Shown: positions 26,111 to 34,546, counted from the first letter of the stretch. The stretch: DNA of 64,000 bases from Pedobacter sp. MC2016-24 (GCF_015223055.1 NZ_JADFBX010000019.1:38120-102119), one strand, 5' to 3'. Notes: generated from the letters alone by a model not told the origin. Translations and numbers: made by a program.

Positions 26111-27091
26111 TTGAAAACACCTGCAAAAATATTGGTCATTCGATTTAGCTCTATGGGCGACATCATCTATACAACCCCGGTTGTCAGGTGCCTTAAAACG
26201 CAATTGCCCGATGCAGAGATTCATTTCCTGACCAAGGAAGCCTTCAAATACATTTACCAGAACAATCCCTACCTAACCAGGTTACATACGCTTAAACCTA
26301 AGCTTAAGGACACCATTAAAGAGATTCATGCCGAGCAGTTTGATTTAATTATAGACCTCCACAATAACCTGCGGACATCCATCATCAAATTTGCTACACA
26401 AATACCGGCATCGACCTATAAAAAAGACCGCATCAATAAATGGCTGGCCTTAAAACTGAAATGGAAACGTTTCATTTCCCCGGAACACCTGGTAGACCGG
26501 TATATGGAAACCGTAAAATTCCTGGGTGTAAAAAACGACAATAAACCCATTGATTATTACATCGCCAACAATTATAACCTGTCCGATTTCTTACCGGAAA
26601 GTCACCGCCCAAAATTCATTGCTTTTGTGATTGGCGCAACCCATTTCACCAAGCGTTTGCCAAATCATAAAATCATCGACATCTGCAAAGGTCTGGACTT
26701 ACCCATCGTTTTACTCGGTGGTAAAGACGTGGAAGAAAATGCTACCCTCATTAAAGCAGCCATAGGCGATCAGGTCTACAGCACCTGCGGAAAAACCAAT
26801 CTCGACCAATCCGTGTACCTGGTTTCCCAGGCACATAAAGTAATTGGCTTCGATACCGGATTAACACACATTTCAGAAGCCTTTGACAGGCCTCTAGCCT
26901 CTGTTTGGGGTGGAACAACACCGGAACTACTCGGCGTACAACCGTATCAGATCTCCGACTCACTGATTGCCGGCGTAGAGCTCCCATGCCGCCCTTGCTC
27001 CAAATTTGGACTGGAGAAATGTCCACTCGGACATTTTAACTGTATGGAAAACATTTCGACTGATGAAATTGTTACCTTTATAAACGCTTAA
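26111..27091 (+). CDS. glycosyltransferase family 9, ADP-heptose:LPS heptosyltransferase-like
   Basis: 326 residues with the GT9 two-domain layout. SSMGDIIYTTPVVRCLK near 15 is the acceptor-side start, FVIGATHFTKRLP near 180 and GFDTGLTHISEAF near 255 form the nucleotide-sugar site. It should add heptose to lipopolysaccharide core on the cytoplasmic face of the inner membrane. No upstream ATG is present; TTG 26111, 14 bp after the hldC stop and behind an AGGA, is the best start. Its place right after three ADP-heptose genes supports the donor. Confidence 0.85.
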   Translation: MKTPAKILVIRFSSMGDIIYTTPVVRCLKTQLPDAEIHFLTKEAFKYIYQNNPYLTRLHTLKPKLKDTIKEIHAEQFDLIIDLHNNLRTSIIKFATQIPASTYKKDRINKWLALKLKWKRFISPEHLVDRYMETVKFLGVKNDNKPIDYYIANNYNLSDFLPESHRPKFIAFVIGATHFTKRLPNHKIIDICKGLDLPIVLLGGKDVEENATLIKAAIGDQVYSTCGKTNLDQSVYLVSQAHKVIGFDTGLTHISEAFDRPLASVWGGTTPELLGVQPYQISDSLIAGVELPCRPCSKFGLEKCPLGHFNCMENISTDEIVTFINA

Positions 27092-27104
27092 TCCAAATCC
27101 ATAC

Positions 27105-27605
27105 ATGAAGCAGCTTTTATTGGTAAGACACGGAAAATCTGACTGGGCAAATCAGCACATCTCCGACTTTGAAAGACCTCTAAATCCACGTGGGCTCCGC
27201 AACGCACCAGAAATGGCCCGTAGAATACTGGATAGAAATGAAATTCCCGAACTCATCATCAGCAGTCCCGCATTAAGGGCAATCACTACCGCAAGACATT
27301 TTGCACAAGTCTGGAACAAACCCGCCGAACAGATCAGTCAGGAAAAAGCCATTTACGAAGCCAATGTGAAAACACTGCTTCATATCGTCAATAAAATAGA
27401 CAATAAATACCAGCGTGTGGCCCTATTTGGTCACAATCCCGGATTTACAGATTTAGCAAATTATTTAAGTGATGCTGACATTTACAACATTCCAACCTGT
27501 GGAACGGTATGGATTGAATTTCCATTTGATGATTGGCAACAGGTAAGCCACCACACGGGTAGCCTCCTGAAATTTGACTATCCTAAAAGTGCCAGCGACG
27601 ATTAG
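27105..27605 (+). CDS. sixA: SixA-type histidine phosphatase
   Basis: 166 residues of the phosphoglycerate-mutase-like superfamily. LLLVRHGKSDWANQHISDF near 3-20 holds the catalytic RHG, SSPALRAITTARHFA near 53 the second Arg, and LFGHNPGFTDLANYL near 107 the second His. SixA removes phosphate from phosphohistidine in phosphotransfer proteins; small members may also act on other phosphates. It ends the heptose operon and overlaps the convergent AMP nucleosidase gene end by 4 bp. Confidence 0.85.
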   Translation: MKQLLLVRHGKSDWANQHISDFERPLNPRGLRNAPEMARRILDRNEIPELIISSPALRAITTARHFAQVWNKPAEQISQEKAIYEANVKTLLHIVNKIDNKYQRVALFGHNPGFTDLANYLSDADIYNIPTCGTVWIEFPFDDWQQVSHHTGSLLKFDYPKSASDD

Positions 27606-28465
27606 AACTTCAAATGCTTTACAGTTAAACCATTATTGATCAACTGTTTTAAAGAATCGATACCGATCTTAAGATGCGTCTCTACATAAGTAGAAGTAAC
27701 AGTACTGTCACTTTCAGCAGTTTTGACACCTTCCGGAATCATCGGTTGATCTGAAACCAGTAACAAGGCTCCTGTTGGGATTTTATTGGCAAAACCTGTA
27801 GTAAAAATGGTAGCCGTTTCCATATCTACAGCCATGGCACGTAAACTTTTCAGATACTTTTTAAAGTTTTTATCGTGTTCCCAAACCCTGCGGTTGGTGG
27901 TATAACAAGTTCCCGTCCAGTAATCCCTGGAATGGTCACGAATGGTGGTGGATATCGCTTTCTGCAAAGCAAATGAAGGCAATGCAGGCACTTCTGCCGG
28001 CAAATAATCATTAGAGGTACCTTCACCCCTGATTGCCGCAATCGGCAGGATCAGATCACCCAATTGGTTCTTCTTTTTCAAGCCGCCGCACTTACCCAAA
28101 AACAAAACTGCTTTGGGCATAATGGCAGTCAATAGATCCATCATGGTTGCCGCCAGCGGACTTCCCATTCCGAAATTAATAATCGTGATGCCATTTGCAG
28201 TAACACTTTGCATCGGCTTATCCAGCCCCATAATTGGTGCATTGTCGTTCCATTCAGAAAACATCTGCACGTACTTACTGAAATTGGTCAGTAAAATATA
28301 CTCCCCAAATTCTTCCAAAGGCCGGCCAGTATATCTTGGCAACCAGTTTTTAACAATATCACCTTTAGATTTTAAACCTGACTTTACCGGAGATTCTACT
28401 TCTTTTACTTTTTTAGCTTTCGCTACATTTTTCTCATCTTTTTTTACATCTTTTTCTTCGTTCAT
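27602..28465 (-). CDS. amn: AMP nucleosidase, short form
   Basis: 287 residues of the nucleoside phosphorylase fold. After a Lys-rich N-terminus (about 1-35) come INFGMGSPLAATMMDLL near 92, VLFLGKCGGLKKKNQLGDLI near 115 and AMAVDMETATIFTTGF near 205, where the conserved Met-Glu contacts the ribose. Amn splits AMP into adenine and ribose 5-phosphate. The protein lacks the extra N-terminal regulatory domain of the ~480-residue E. coli enzyme. It lies downstream of clpX, separated by a terminator. Confidence 0.85.
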   Translation of the reverse strand: MNEEKDVKKDEKNVAKAKKVKEVESPVKSGLKSKGDIVKNWLPRYTGRPLEEFGEYILLTNFSKYVQMFSEWNDNAPIMGLDKPMQSVTANGITIINFGMGSPLAATMMDLLTAIMPKAVLFLGKCGGLKKKNQLGDLILPIAAIRGEGTSNDYLPAEVPALPSFALQKAISTTIRDHSRDYWTGTCYTTNRRVWEHDKNFKKYLKSLRAMAVDMETATIFTTGFANKIPTGALLLVSDQPMIPEGVKTAESDSTVTSTYVETHLKIGIDSLKQLINNGLTVKHLKF

Positions 28466-28560
28466 ATTTATTCTCCTTTTTTAATTTTTGAAAGCGTTTT
28501 TGATACTGAATTTTCATCATTCTAAATCCAGGATGCAGGCATAGGCCAATATAACAAGTT

Positions 28561-28589
28561 AAAAAAAAATCCCCGTAAAACGGGGATTT
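28561..28589 (-). terminator. intrinsic terminator after clpX
   Basis: A perfect 9-bp stem AAATCCCCG/CGGGGATTT with a TAAAA loop (28567-28589) is followed on the minus strand by a run of T. It lies 6 bp past the clpX stop. Confidence 0.9.
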
Positions 28590-28595
28590 AAATTT

Positions 28596-29837
28596 CTAAG
28601 CAGCTTTTAACTTTTTAAAGTCGGCTTTTTCAAATTTTTCCACCGCATAATCCAGTGTGATCTGCAACTCCTTGATGTCTGTATCAGACGGAATATCATA
28701 CATGGCGTCCAGCATAATGGCTTCGCATATGGAGCGTAAACCTCTGGCCCCCAATTTATACTCCATTGCCTTATCCACAATAAAGTCCAGAACTTCATCT
28801 TCAAATGTCAATTTTACATTCTCAAATTCAAACAACTTCACATATTGACGGAACAATGAGTTTTTAGGCTCTGTCAGGATGTTGCGCAATGCTTCTTTAT
28901 CCAAAGGATTCAGGTGCGTCAATACCGGCACACGTCCGATCAGCTCAGGAATTAATCCAAATGATTTCAAATCCTGTGGTGTAATGTATTTGTATAAGTT
29001 TTTAAGGTCAAGCTCGGTATCATCTTTCTTAACCTTATACCCTACAGCCTGCGTACGCAACCTGTTCGCAATCTTACGTTCAATACCGTCAAATGCACCA
29101 CCGCAGATAAACAAAATGTTATTTGTATTTACAGGGATCATTTTCTGGTCCGGGTGCTTACGTCCACCCTGAGGCGGAACATTAACGATCGTACCTTCCA
29201 GAATTTTCAACAAAGCCTGTTGTACACCTTCTCCCGATACATCTCTGGTAATAGATGGGTTATCACTTTTCCGTGCTACCTTATCCACCTCATCGATGTA
29301 AACAATACCACGTTCTGCCGAAGCCACGTCATAATCCGCAGCCTGTAACAACCGCGTTAAAATACTCTCCACATCCTCACCCACATAACCGGCTTCAGTA
29401 AGTACCGTTGCATCGCAGATACAGAAAGGAACGTGTAATATTTTAGCAATGGTTTTAGCCAGTAAGGTTTTCCCGGTACCGGTCTCTCCTACCAACATGA
29501 TGTTTGATTTTTCAATCTCCACCTCATCACCTTTGTCCACTTTCTGACTCAAACGCTTGTAGTGGTTATACACAGCTACTGCAAGCACTTTCTTAGCGTC
29601 ATCCTGACCAATTACATACTGATCAATATGCGCTTTGATCTCATGTGGTTTCAATAAGGTAATCGAGGAATCCAGTGGCTTGGACTTTTTACTGCCCAGC
29701 TCCTGTACCAGCAATTGATTGGCCTGAGTTACGCATTTATCGCAGATAAATGCGTCCAAACCTTCAATAAGCATCAGTGTATCCTGCTTACCCGAGCCAC
29801 AAAAAGAGCAGCGTGATTCTTTATTTTGTTTAGCCAT
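28596..29837 (-). CDS. clpX: ATP-dependent Clp protease ATP-binding subunit ClpX
   Basis: 413 residues. The N-terminal C4 zinc-binding domain (CSFCGSGK ... CDKC, about 11-36) binds substrates and adaptors. The AAA+ module has Walker A GETGTGKTLLAKTIA near 117, Walker B IVYIDEVDK near 178, sensor and RH/GYVGED pore-loop elements. It unfolds tagged proteins and feeds them to ClpP. It starts 3 bp after the clpP stop; clpP-clpX co-transcription is the general bacterial rule. Confidence 0.97.
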   Translation of the reverse strand: MAKQNKESRCSFCGSGKQDTLMLIEGLDAFICDKCVTQANQLLVQELGSKKSKPLDSSITLLKPHEIKAHIDQYVIGQDDAKKVLAVAVYNHYKRLSQKVDKGDEVEIEKSNIMLVGETGTGKTLLAKTIAKILHVPFCICDATVLTEAGYVGEDVESILTRLLQAADYDVASAERGIVYIDEVDKVARKSDNPSITRDVSGEGVQQALLKILEGTIVNVPPQGGRKHPDQKMIPVNTNNILFICGGAFDGIERKIANRLRTQAVGYKVKKDDTELDLKNLYKYITPQDLKSFGLIPELIGRVPVLTHLNPLDKEALRNILTEPKNSLFRQYVKLFEFENVKLTFEDEVLDFIVDKAMEYKLGARGLRSICEAIMLDAMYDIPSDTDIKELQITLDYAVEKFEKADFKKLKAA

Positions 29838-29840
29838 TTT

Positions 29841-30533
29841 TTAGTCTTTGTTGCTGGCGCCCAGCACTTCATCAATCATTCCAAAGCTTTTCGCTTCGTC
29901 AGCCTTCATCCAGTAATCACGGTCTGACGCTTTCTCCACCCATTCGTAACTTTGACCAGAGTGATTGGAAATGATATCATACAATTCTTTTTTCAATTTC
30001 AACATCTCTCTCAGGTTGATCTCCATATCTGAAGCTACACCTTGTGCACCTCCTGAAGGCTGGTGAATCATTACCCTCGAGTGTGGTAAAGCAGCACGTT
30101 TACCTTTAGCACCTGCAACCAGCAATACCGCGCCCATTGAAGCCGCCATACCTGTACAAATGGTAGCCACATCTGGTGCAATATATTGCATGGTATCATA
30201 GATACCTAAACCAGCATATACCGAACCACCCGGTGAGTTGATATAGATCTGGATGTCCCTGTTGTTGTCAGTAGACTGCAAAAATAACAACTGAGCCTGG
30301 ATGATGTTCGCATTTCCATCATAGATGGCATCACCTAAAAAGATGATCCTATCCATCATTAATCTGGAGAATACGTCCATTTGTGCCACATTTAACTGAC
30401 GCTCCTCAATAATATAAGGTGTCATGCTTTTAGGCGAATTATTAGTTGCACCAATATAACGGTCAACATTTAAACCATTAATGCGGTGATGTTTAACTGC
30501 ATACTTTCTAAATTCTTCTTTATCTATATTCAT
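29841..30533 (-). CDS. clpP: ATP-dependent Clp protease proteolytic subunit ClpP
   Basis: 230 residues. The catalytic triad is visible: Ser in CTGMAASMGAVLLVAG near 130, His in SRVMIHQPSGGAQG near 155, Asp in ASDRDYWMKADEA near 205. The length is normal with a ~30-residue N-terminal extension (IDKEEFRKYAVKHHRING) before the mature region. It is the serine-protease core of ClpXP, directly upstream of clpX. The 192-bp gap to tig contains a terminator, so clpPX has its own promoter. Confidence 0.97.
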   Translation of the reverse strand: MNIDKEEFRKYAVKHHRINGLNVDRYIGATNNSPKSMTPYIIEERQLNVAQMDVFSRLMMDRIIFLGDAIYDGNANIIQAQLLFLQSTDNNRDIQIYINSPGGSVYAGLGIYDTMQYIAPDVATICTGMAASMGAVLLVAGAKGKRAALPHSRVMIHQPSGGAQGVASDMEINLREMLKLKKELYDIISNHSGQSYEWVEKASDRDYWMKADEAKSFGMIDEVLGASNKD

Positions 30534-30659
30534 AGCGACTGTTTTTTATATTTTGAAGCACATTTCAACATGCTTTAAGTACTTAGTACCTCAATAGTAA
30601 TAAAACTAAATTGGTAATTTATTATGATATTGTAAAATTTGAATATCCTTTTATATAAA

Positions 30660-30687
30660 TAAGGCGGCCTTTACTAAAGCCGCCTTA
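30660..30687 (-). terminator. intrinsic terminator after trigger-factor gene
   Basis: A stem TAAGGCGGC.TTT/AAAGCCGCCTTA with one bulged C and a short loop lies 38 bp past the tig stop. The downstream minus-strand sequence is AT-rich rather than a clean T-run. Confidence 0.65.
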
Positions 30688-30725
30688 TACTGTATTCAAT
30701 AAATTAAAGTGTTAACCTACCGGCC

Positions 30726-32072
30726 TTACTTCAATTCAACAAACTTATTATAAGCTATATCTTTTTGGTCCAAAGTAACAACTGACTGGATGTATTCAAA
30801 TACTTTCAAAGCTTTAACCTCATCAAAAATGCGGTTTGCATTGTCTTTCTCTTTCAAGAAAGTAGCAGTATACTGAGCCAATTGATCTTCCGGCATCGGA
30901 CTAGGGCTATACATTCTGAATTGCGCATCTAAACGTTGTTTAGCTGTCTGGAAGACATCTTCATATTTAATCTCGATGCTATTGTCTTTAATGATTTTGT
31001 TTTCAATTAAAGTCCATTTCAGGTTTTTAGCAAAGTCATCATAACCTTCTGCCAATTCTGCTTCTGTTAATTTTTCGTTGGTAGCTTTCAACCACTTACG
31101 TAAAAACTCATCCGGAAGGTCCATTTTAACACTTTCAATCAGTTTAGTATAGATGTCATTCTGCAATTTGCGATCTGCATCCTGCTTAAACATACTTTCT
31201 ATTTCTTCCGTGATCTTAGCAGTAAAACCAGCTTCGTCAGTTACTACACCTGCACCAAATAATTTATCAAAGAACTCCTGGTTTAAATCAGACTCCTCTA
31301 AACGGTTTACATTTTTAACCGTCACCTGGAATTTACTTTGTAAATCTTTAGCATCCTCTTCGCTGATGTTTAACAATTTGGCGATAATCACCTCATTTTT
31401 ATCAAAAGCTTTTTGAACATCAAGTTCTACAACGTCATCTTTTTTCAAACCGATTAAAGATTTTAAAATCTTTTTGTCAGTAACCTGATCTAAACGAATA
31501 GATCCGGTTTGTACAATACCACCTTCAAAAACTGAACCATCGGCAGAAAGTTGTGCTAATTCGGCATAAAGGACATCATCATCTGCCGAAACTTCCGGGT
31601 TTGTCATTTTGCCATAGCTTCTGCGGATATTTTTGATACGTGCAGCCAGAGTTTCCTCGTCAGCCTTAACATTATACTGGGTAAATTTATCTTTGGCAGT
31701 TAAGCTCACTTCAACAGCCGGAGCCAGACCCAATTCATAATCAAATTCAAATTCGTCTGTATTGTCCCACTTGAATTCTTTTGAATCATCCATTACAGGT
31801 AAAGGCTGACCTAAAATTTCAACTTTATTGTCGGTTAAATGTTTGTTTAAGGTTTCGCTCAACAGATTATTGATCTCTTCAACAAGAATACTTCTGCCAT
31901 ACATTTTTTTGATGTGAGCAGCAGGTACCATTCCTTTACGGAATCCAGGAAGGTTTGCTTTTTTAGCTTGGTCCTTGATGGCCTTATCAACCTTTTCAGT
32001 ATAATCTTCAGGTGCAATCTTAATTTTTACGATTGCGTTTAAATCGTTAATTTTTTCCTGTGTAATGTTCAT
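30726..32072 (-). CDS. tig: trigger factor (ribosome-bound chaperone/peptidyl-prolyl isomerase)
   Basis: 448 residues. The N-terminal ribosome-binding domain contains the signature NLPGFRKGMVPAAHIKKMYG near 40-60. The middle FKBP-like part (about 150-245) and the helical arms C-terminal domain follow. It shelters nascent chains at the ribosome exit. The order tig-clpP-clpX is conserved across many bacteria. Bacteroidota members diverge in the PPIase domain, and isomerase activity cannot be judged by eye. Confidence 0.93.
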   Translation of the reverse strand: MNITQEKINDLNAIVKIKIAPEDYTEKVDKAIKDQAKKANLPGFRKGMVPAAHIKKMYGRSILVEEINNLLSETLNKHLTDNKVEILGQPLPVMDDSKEFKWDNTDEFEFDYELGLAPAVEVSLTAKDKFTQYNVKADEETLAARIKNIRRSYGKMTNPEVSADDDVLYAELAQLSADGSVFEGGIVQTGSIRLDQVTDKKILKSLIGLKKDDVVELDVQKAFDKNEVIIAKLLNISEEDAKDLQSKFQVTVKNVNRLEESDLNQEFFDKLFGAGVVTDEAGFTAKITEEIESMFKQDADRKLQNDIYTKLIESVKMDLPDEFLRKWLKATNEKLTEAELAEGYDDFAKNLKWTLIENKIIKDNSIEIKYEDVFQTAKQRLDAQFRMYSPSPMPEDQLAQYTATFLKEKDNANRIFDEVKALKVFEYIQSVVTLDQKDIAYNKFVELK

Positions 32073-32112
32073 TTTTCTGAATCAAAATATTTTACCAATG
32101 TCCTTATATAAA

Positions 32113-32137
32113 AATTCCCCCGTGTTGCGGGGGAATT
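32113..32137 (-). terminator. intrinsic terminator of tRNA-Leu(UAG)
   Basis: A perfect 10-bp stem AATTCCCCCG/CGGGGGAATT with a TGTTG loop begins 7 bp after the tRNA 3' end and is followed on the minus strand by TTTTATATAAGG. Confidence 0.9.
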
Positions 32138-32143
32138 TGAATG

Positions 32144-32225
32144 TGCGGAAGAAGGGACTCGAACCCCCACGCCGTGAAGCGCCAGATCCTAAGTCTGGTG
32201 CGGCTACCAATTACGCCACTTCCGC
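32144..32225 (-). tRNA. tRNA-Leu (anticodon UAG)
   Basis: 82 nt on the minus strand. The acceptor stem GCGGAAG pairs with CTTCCGC and the discriminator is A. The D-arm has GGCGTAATTGGTAGCC; the anticodon stem CCAGA/TCTGG encloses CTTAGGA, giving TAG. A class II variable arm and the GGTTCGAGTCC T-arm follow. CCA is not encoded. It has its own promoter and terminator and reads codon CUA (and probably other CUN). Confidence 0.95.
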
Positions 32226-32246
32226 AGTAGGATTTATTAAGGACTG

Positions 32247-32276
32247 CAAAGATAGATATTGTTATTAAATATCAAA
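32247..32276 (-). promoter_or_regulatory. promoter of tRNA-Leu(UAG), -33/-7 type
   Basis: On the minus strand TTTG (32273-32276), an 18-bp spacer and TATCTTTG (32247-32254) match the Bacteroidota TTTG/TAnnTTTG promoter well. The predicted start is near 32240, about 15 bp before the mature tRNA. Confidence 0.7.
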
Positions 32277-32398
32277 ACTCTTTTCACATTATTCTTCATC
32301 AAAAAAGCTAACGAACTGGTTTACAGTGAAAATATTTTTATAATCTCCTCCACAAATATTTCTACAAAAAACCAAGCTGTCGGTTGATATTCGGTTAA

Positions 32399-32442
32399 AG
32401 TCCATGTTAAGTCCATATCAAGTCCATATCTAGTCCATGTTT
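32399..32442 (+). repeat. four tandem 11-bp repeats (AGTCCATRTNN)
   Basis: Four head-to-tail copies of AGTCCAT-(G/A)-T-N-N lie at 32399-32409, 32410-32420, 32421-32431 and 32432-32442, with no spacer. The period is close to one DNA turn, so all copies face one side of the helix. They sit 100 bp upstream of the unrecognised gene at 32542, in a 316-bp gene-free gap after tRNA-Leu. An inverted ATATGGA copy follows at about 32454. This looks like an operator array or slippage repeat; CRISPR is excluded by size. Confidence 0.75.
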
Positions 32443-32541
32443 TTCCAAAGAAAATATGGATTTAATATAAATTATTCATAAATTTAATATAGATTTATAC
32501 ATACTAAGATACTGATTTTAAACCTTTAACACATACAGTTT

Positions 32542-33414
32542 ATGGCCACTTTTGATGGAAAGTTCATTCGCGGTATTGCCGGGAATGTTATATTTAAGCA
32601 ACGAGGTAAGAAACAAGTCATACAAGGGAAGTCTAAAAAGAAACTAATAGACATGACCAGGGCTACTTTTGATGCCGCATTTATTTTTGGGCGTGCCAGC
32701 ACATTATCCAGTTACATCAGGAGTAATGCAAGTCAAATCATACGTTTTAATGACAGCGGGATGATCTCCCGTTTTACCGGCGAGTGCAACCAGGTGCTTC
32801 AGAAAGCTTATCCTAACAAAGATCATATCCTTGATCACAGTCAGGATTATTTTAGCCGGCTTAACGGTTTTGAATTTAACCAGGCTTCGCCGCTGAAAAA
32901 TTATTTCTTTGCACAACCGATGGTTACCCTCAGTGAACAACAAGTGACCATAGATTTACCCGAACTTGACATTCCCAGGGATTTAAAACCAGCCATGAAC
33001 GCCAATTTTTGCATCATGGCCTTTGATGTCATGTTGTTTGACCTGGAAAATGGAAAATATAAACAACAGGAGATACAATCGTTCGAAATCCCACTGAAAA
33101 ACCTGCCGCTCACCATTCCGGCACAACAACTGGTTTTTGAAGGCAGTCCGGCTGCACTTTGCGTGATTGCCTTGGGAATCTATTATTTTGAAAAAACATT
33201 CGCTGGCACGGCAATGATGAACCATGCAGATTTGAGTCCTTCTGCCCTATTAAAAGCAGCATTTTGTCCAGGAATAGCAGTAGTCCAGGACAAATGGCAT
33301 GACATCGATTTTAAAGAGAAAAGAAAACGGAAAAAATTAGATAAAGCTAAAAAAACGAAGCCGAAAACCAGCCGTTCTGACAAAAACAGCTCCATTGAAC
33401 CAACAATAAGTTAG
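32542..33414 (+). CDS. uncharacterised protein with basic C-terminal tail
   Basis: 290 residues that I do not recognise with confidence. The N-terminus (FIRGIAGNVIFKQRGKKQVI) resembles the 'GxxGNxxF...kG.qvvr' openings of Bacteroidota hypothetical proteins such as DUF6266, which is a weak analogy only. There is no signal peptide. The middle (about 130-245) is mixed alpha/beta, and the last 40 residues are strongly Lys/Arg-rich (DFKEKRKRKKLDKAKKTKPK), consistent with nucleic-acid or surface binding. ATG 32542 follows an AT-rich leader and the 11-bp repeat array. The next gene on the same strand begins 112 bp later. Confidence 0.6.
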   Translation: MATFDGKFIRGIAGNVIFKQRGKKQVIQGKSKKKLIDMTRATFDAAFIFGRASTLSSYIRSNASQIIRFNDSGMISRFTGECNQVLQKAYPNKDHILDHSQDYFSRLNGFEFNQASPLKNYFFAQPMVTLSEQQVTIDLPELDIPRDLKPAMNANFCIMAFDVMLFDLENGKYKQQEIQSFEIPLKNLPLTIPAQQLVFEGSPAALCVIALGIYYFEKTFAGTAMMNHADLSPSALLKAAFCPGIAVVQDKWHDIDFKEKRKRKKLDKAKKTKPKTSRSDKNSSIEPTIS

Positions 33415-33508
33415 TCTTAAAAAAGGCAAAATAATGCAAAAACGCTCAAAATTGAGGATTTTCGCACAAAAAATTAACCACAAGAAAAAGATTAAAACAA
33501 ATCAGTTA

Positions 33509-33527
33509 ATTCTCTATATTTGAGAAT
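33509..33527 (+). promoter_or_regulatory. inverted repeat around a -7 element at a gene start
   Basis: ATTCTC and GAGAAT (33509-33514 and 33522-33527) flank TATATTT. The same bases contain TATATTTG (33515-33522), a perfect TAnnTTTG, and the right arm runs into the ATG at 33526. A repressor bound here would cover both promoter and start codon. Confidence 0.4.
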
Positions 33528-33795
33528 GAGAAAACTAGAAGAGATGACGGACCGAAAGGAGCCGTTCGTAAATTATGGAAAATCAGAAATTGATGACCTG
33601 TTGTGGGAGATGTACAAAGGGTGGTTTTTGCACAATGCCACAGAAATTGATACGGACAAAATCATAGATATGATGTTATTTTACGATGAATTGAGAGGTG
33701 TGATTTCCAGAATTGATCCCGAAGCCAACAGCCTACCCGCAACCATTGCTAATATAGCTCCTTCTGCAACTGAAAAAGATACTGAACAGCTTTAA
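33526..33795 (+). CDS. small uncharacterised protein
   Basis: About 89 residues from ATG 33526 (a TTG two codons upstream is less likely; a Met six codons in, at 33544, is an alternative if the nearby -7 element is used). It is acidic, with a helical middle (EIDDLLWEMYKGWFLHNATE and KIIDMMLFYDELRGVIS) and an unstructured tail. I recognise no family. The last 47 bp overlap the end of the convergent binding-protein gene, which is unusual but possible. It has no signal peptide or membrane segment. Confidence 0.5.
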   Translation: MRKLEEMTDRKEPFVNYGKSEIDDLLWEMYKGWFLHNATEIDTDKIIDMMLFYDELRGVISRIDPEANSLPATIANIAPSATEKDTEQL

Positions 33796-34546
33796 CAAGT
33801 CTGCTGCCATACCAGGAAAACATTTCACCATCAACGCGCATTACTTTTGCCCCTGCGATTACGCTCCCAATTTCTTCCACATGTTTTTCCTGGAAAGGAT
33901 AAGGTTCTGAAGACAAGAAAATCAATTCTGGTTTCAGCAATGCCAGCTCATTCAACGTCAATTCCGGATATCGCTCTTGTTCAACAACATTATGCAAACC
34001 ATTTCGCGCCAGCAAATCATTGATAAATGTATTTCGTCCGGCAAGCATGTACGGATCTTTCCAGATCAGGTAGGCCATTTTTTGATGGATGCCATTTTGT
34101 AAGGCCAGTACCTGTAAATCCCTAAAGCCTGCTTCGATCAGATGTTGCAGGTAGGCAGCCTCAGGTTCACGGTTGACCAATGCTCCGATCTGCCCGATCG
34201 CAACGAGTGCATCTTCAAGTGTAGATATATCGCTCATCCAGACTGGGAATTCCTGCATGAGCGCTTCCACCTGCTCCTGATCATTTTCTTCTTTATTGCC
34301 AATGATCAGATCTGGCTTTAAACTTCTGATCAACTCAATATTTAGTTTTTTAGTCCCCCCAATTTTAGTTTTCGCTTTGAACTGTTTTTCAGGATGGATG
34401 CAAAATTTGGTCAGGCCGATCACTTCCTCATCCAGCCCCAGATCGAACAACAATTCGGTTTGTGAGGGCACAATAGAAATGATCCTTTTTGGTGGATGGT
34501 TAATGGTTACGATTCGATTTAACTGGTCTGTAAAATTGCGCTGCAT
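33749..34546 (-). CDS. helical-backbone metal-receptor / BtuF-like binding protein without signal peptide
   Basis: About 265 residues of the periplasmic-binding class III fold (BtuF/FhuD type). RIISIVPSQTELLFDLGLDE near 20 and LIRSLKPDLIIGNKEENDQE near 85 are the classic N-lobe motifs; the C-lobe has NDLLARNGLHNVVEQERYPE near 185. No signal peptide or lipobox is visible, odd for a transport receptor. ATG 34546 is 1 bp after the ABC ATPase stop, so it is the last gene of the large efflux operon; ATG 34561 would overlap it by 14 bp. Ligand unknown; cobalamin or chelate binding is only family inference. Confidence 0.75.
   Translation of the reverse strand: MQRNFTDQLNRIVTINHPPKRIISIVPSQTELLFDLGLDEEVIGLTKFCIHPEKQFKAKTKIGGTKKLNIELIRSLKPDLIIGNKEENDQEQVEALMQEFPVWMSDISTLEDALVAIGQIGALVNREPEAAYLQHLIEAGFRDLQVLALQNGIHQKMAYLIWKDPYMLAGRNTFINDLLARNGLHNVVEQERYPELTLNELALLKPELIFLSSEPYPFQEKHVEEIGSVIAGAKVMRVDGEMFSWYGSRLVKAVQYLFQLQKELY

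Noticed and set aside
32399..32442. Possible CRISPR array
   Set aside because: Repeats are 11 bp and directly adjoining, with no unique spacers and no cas genes.
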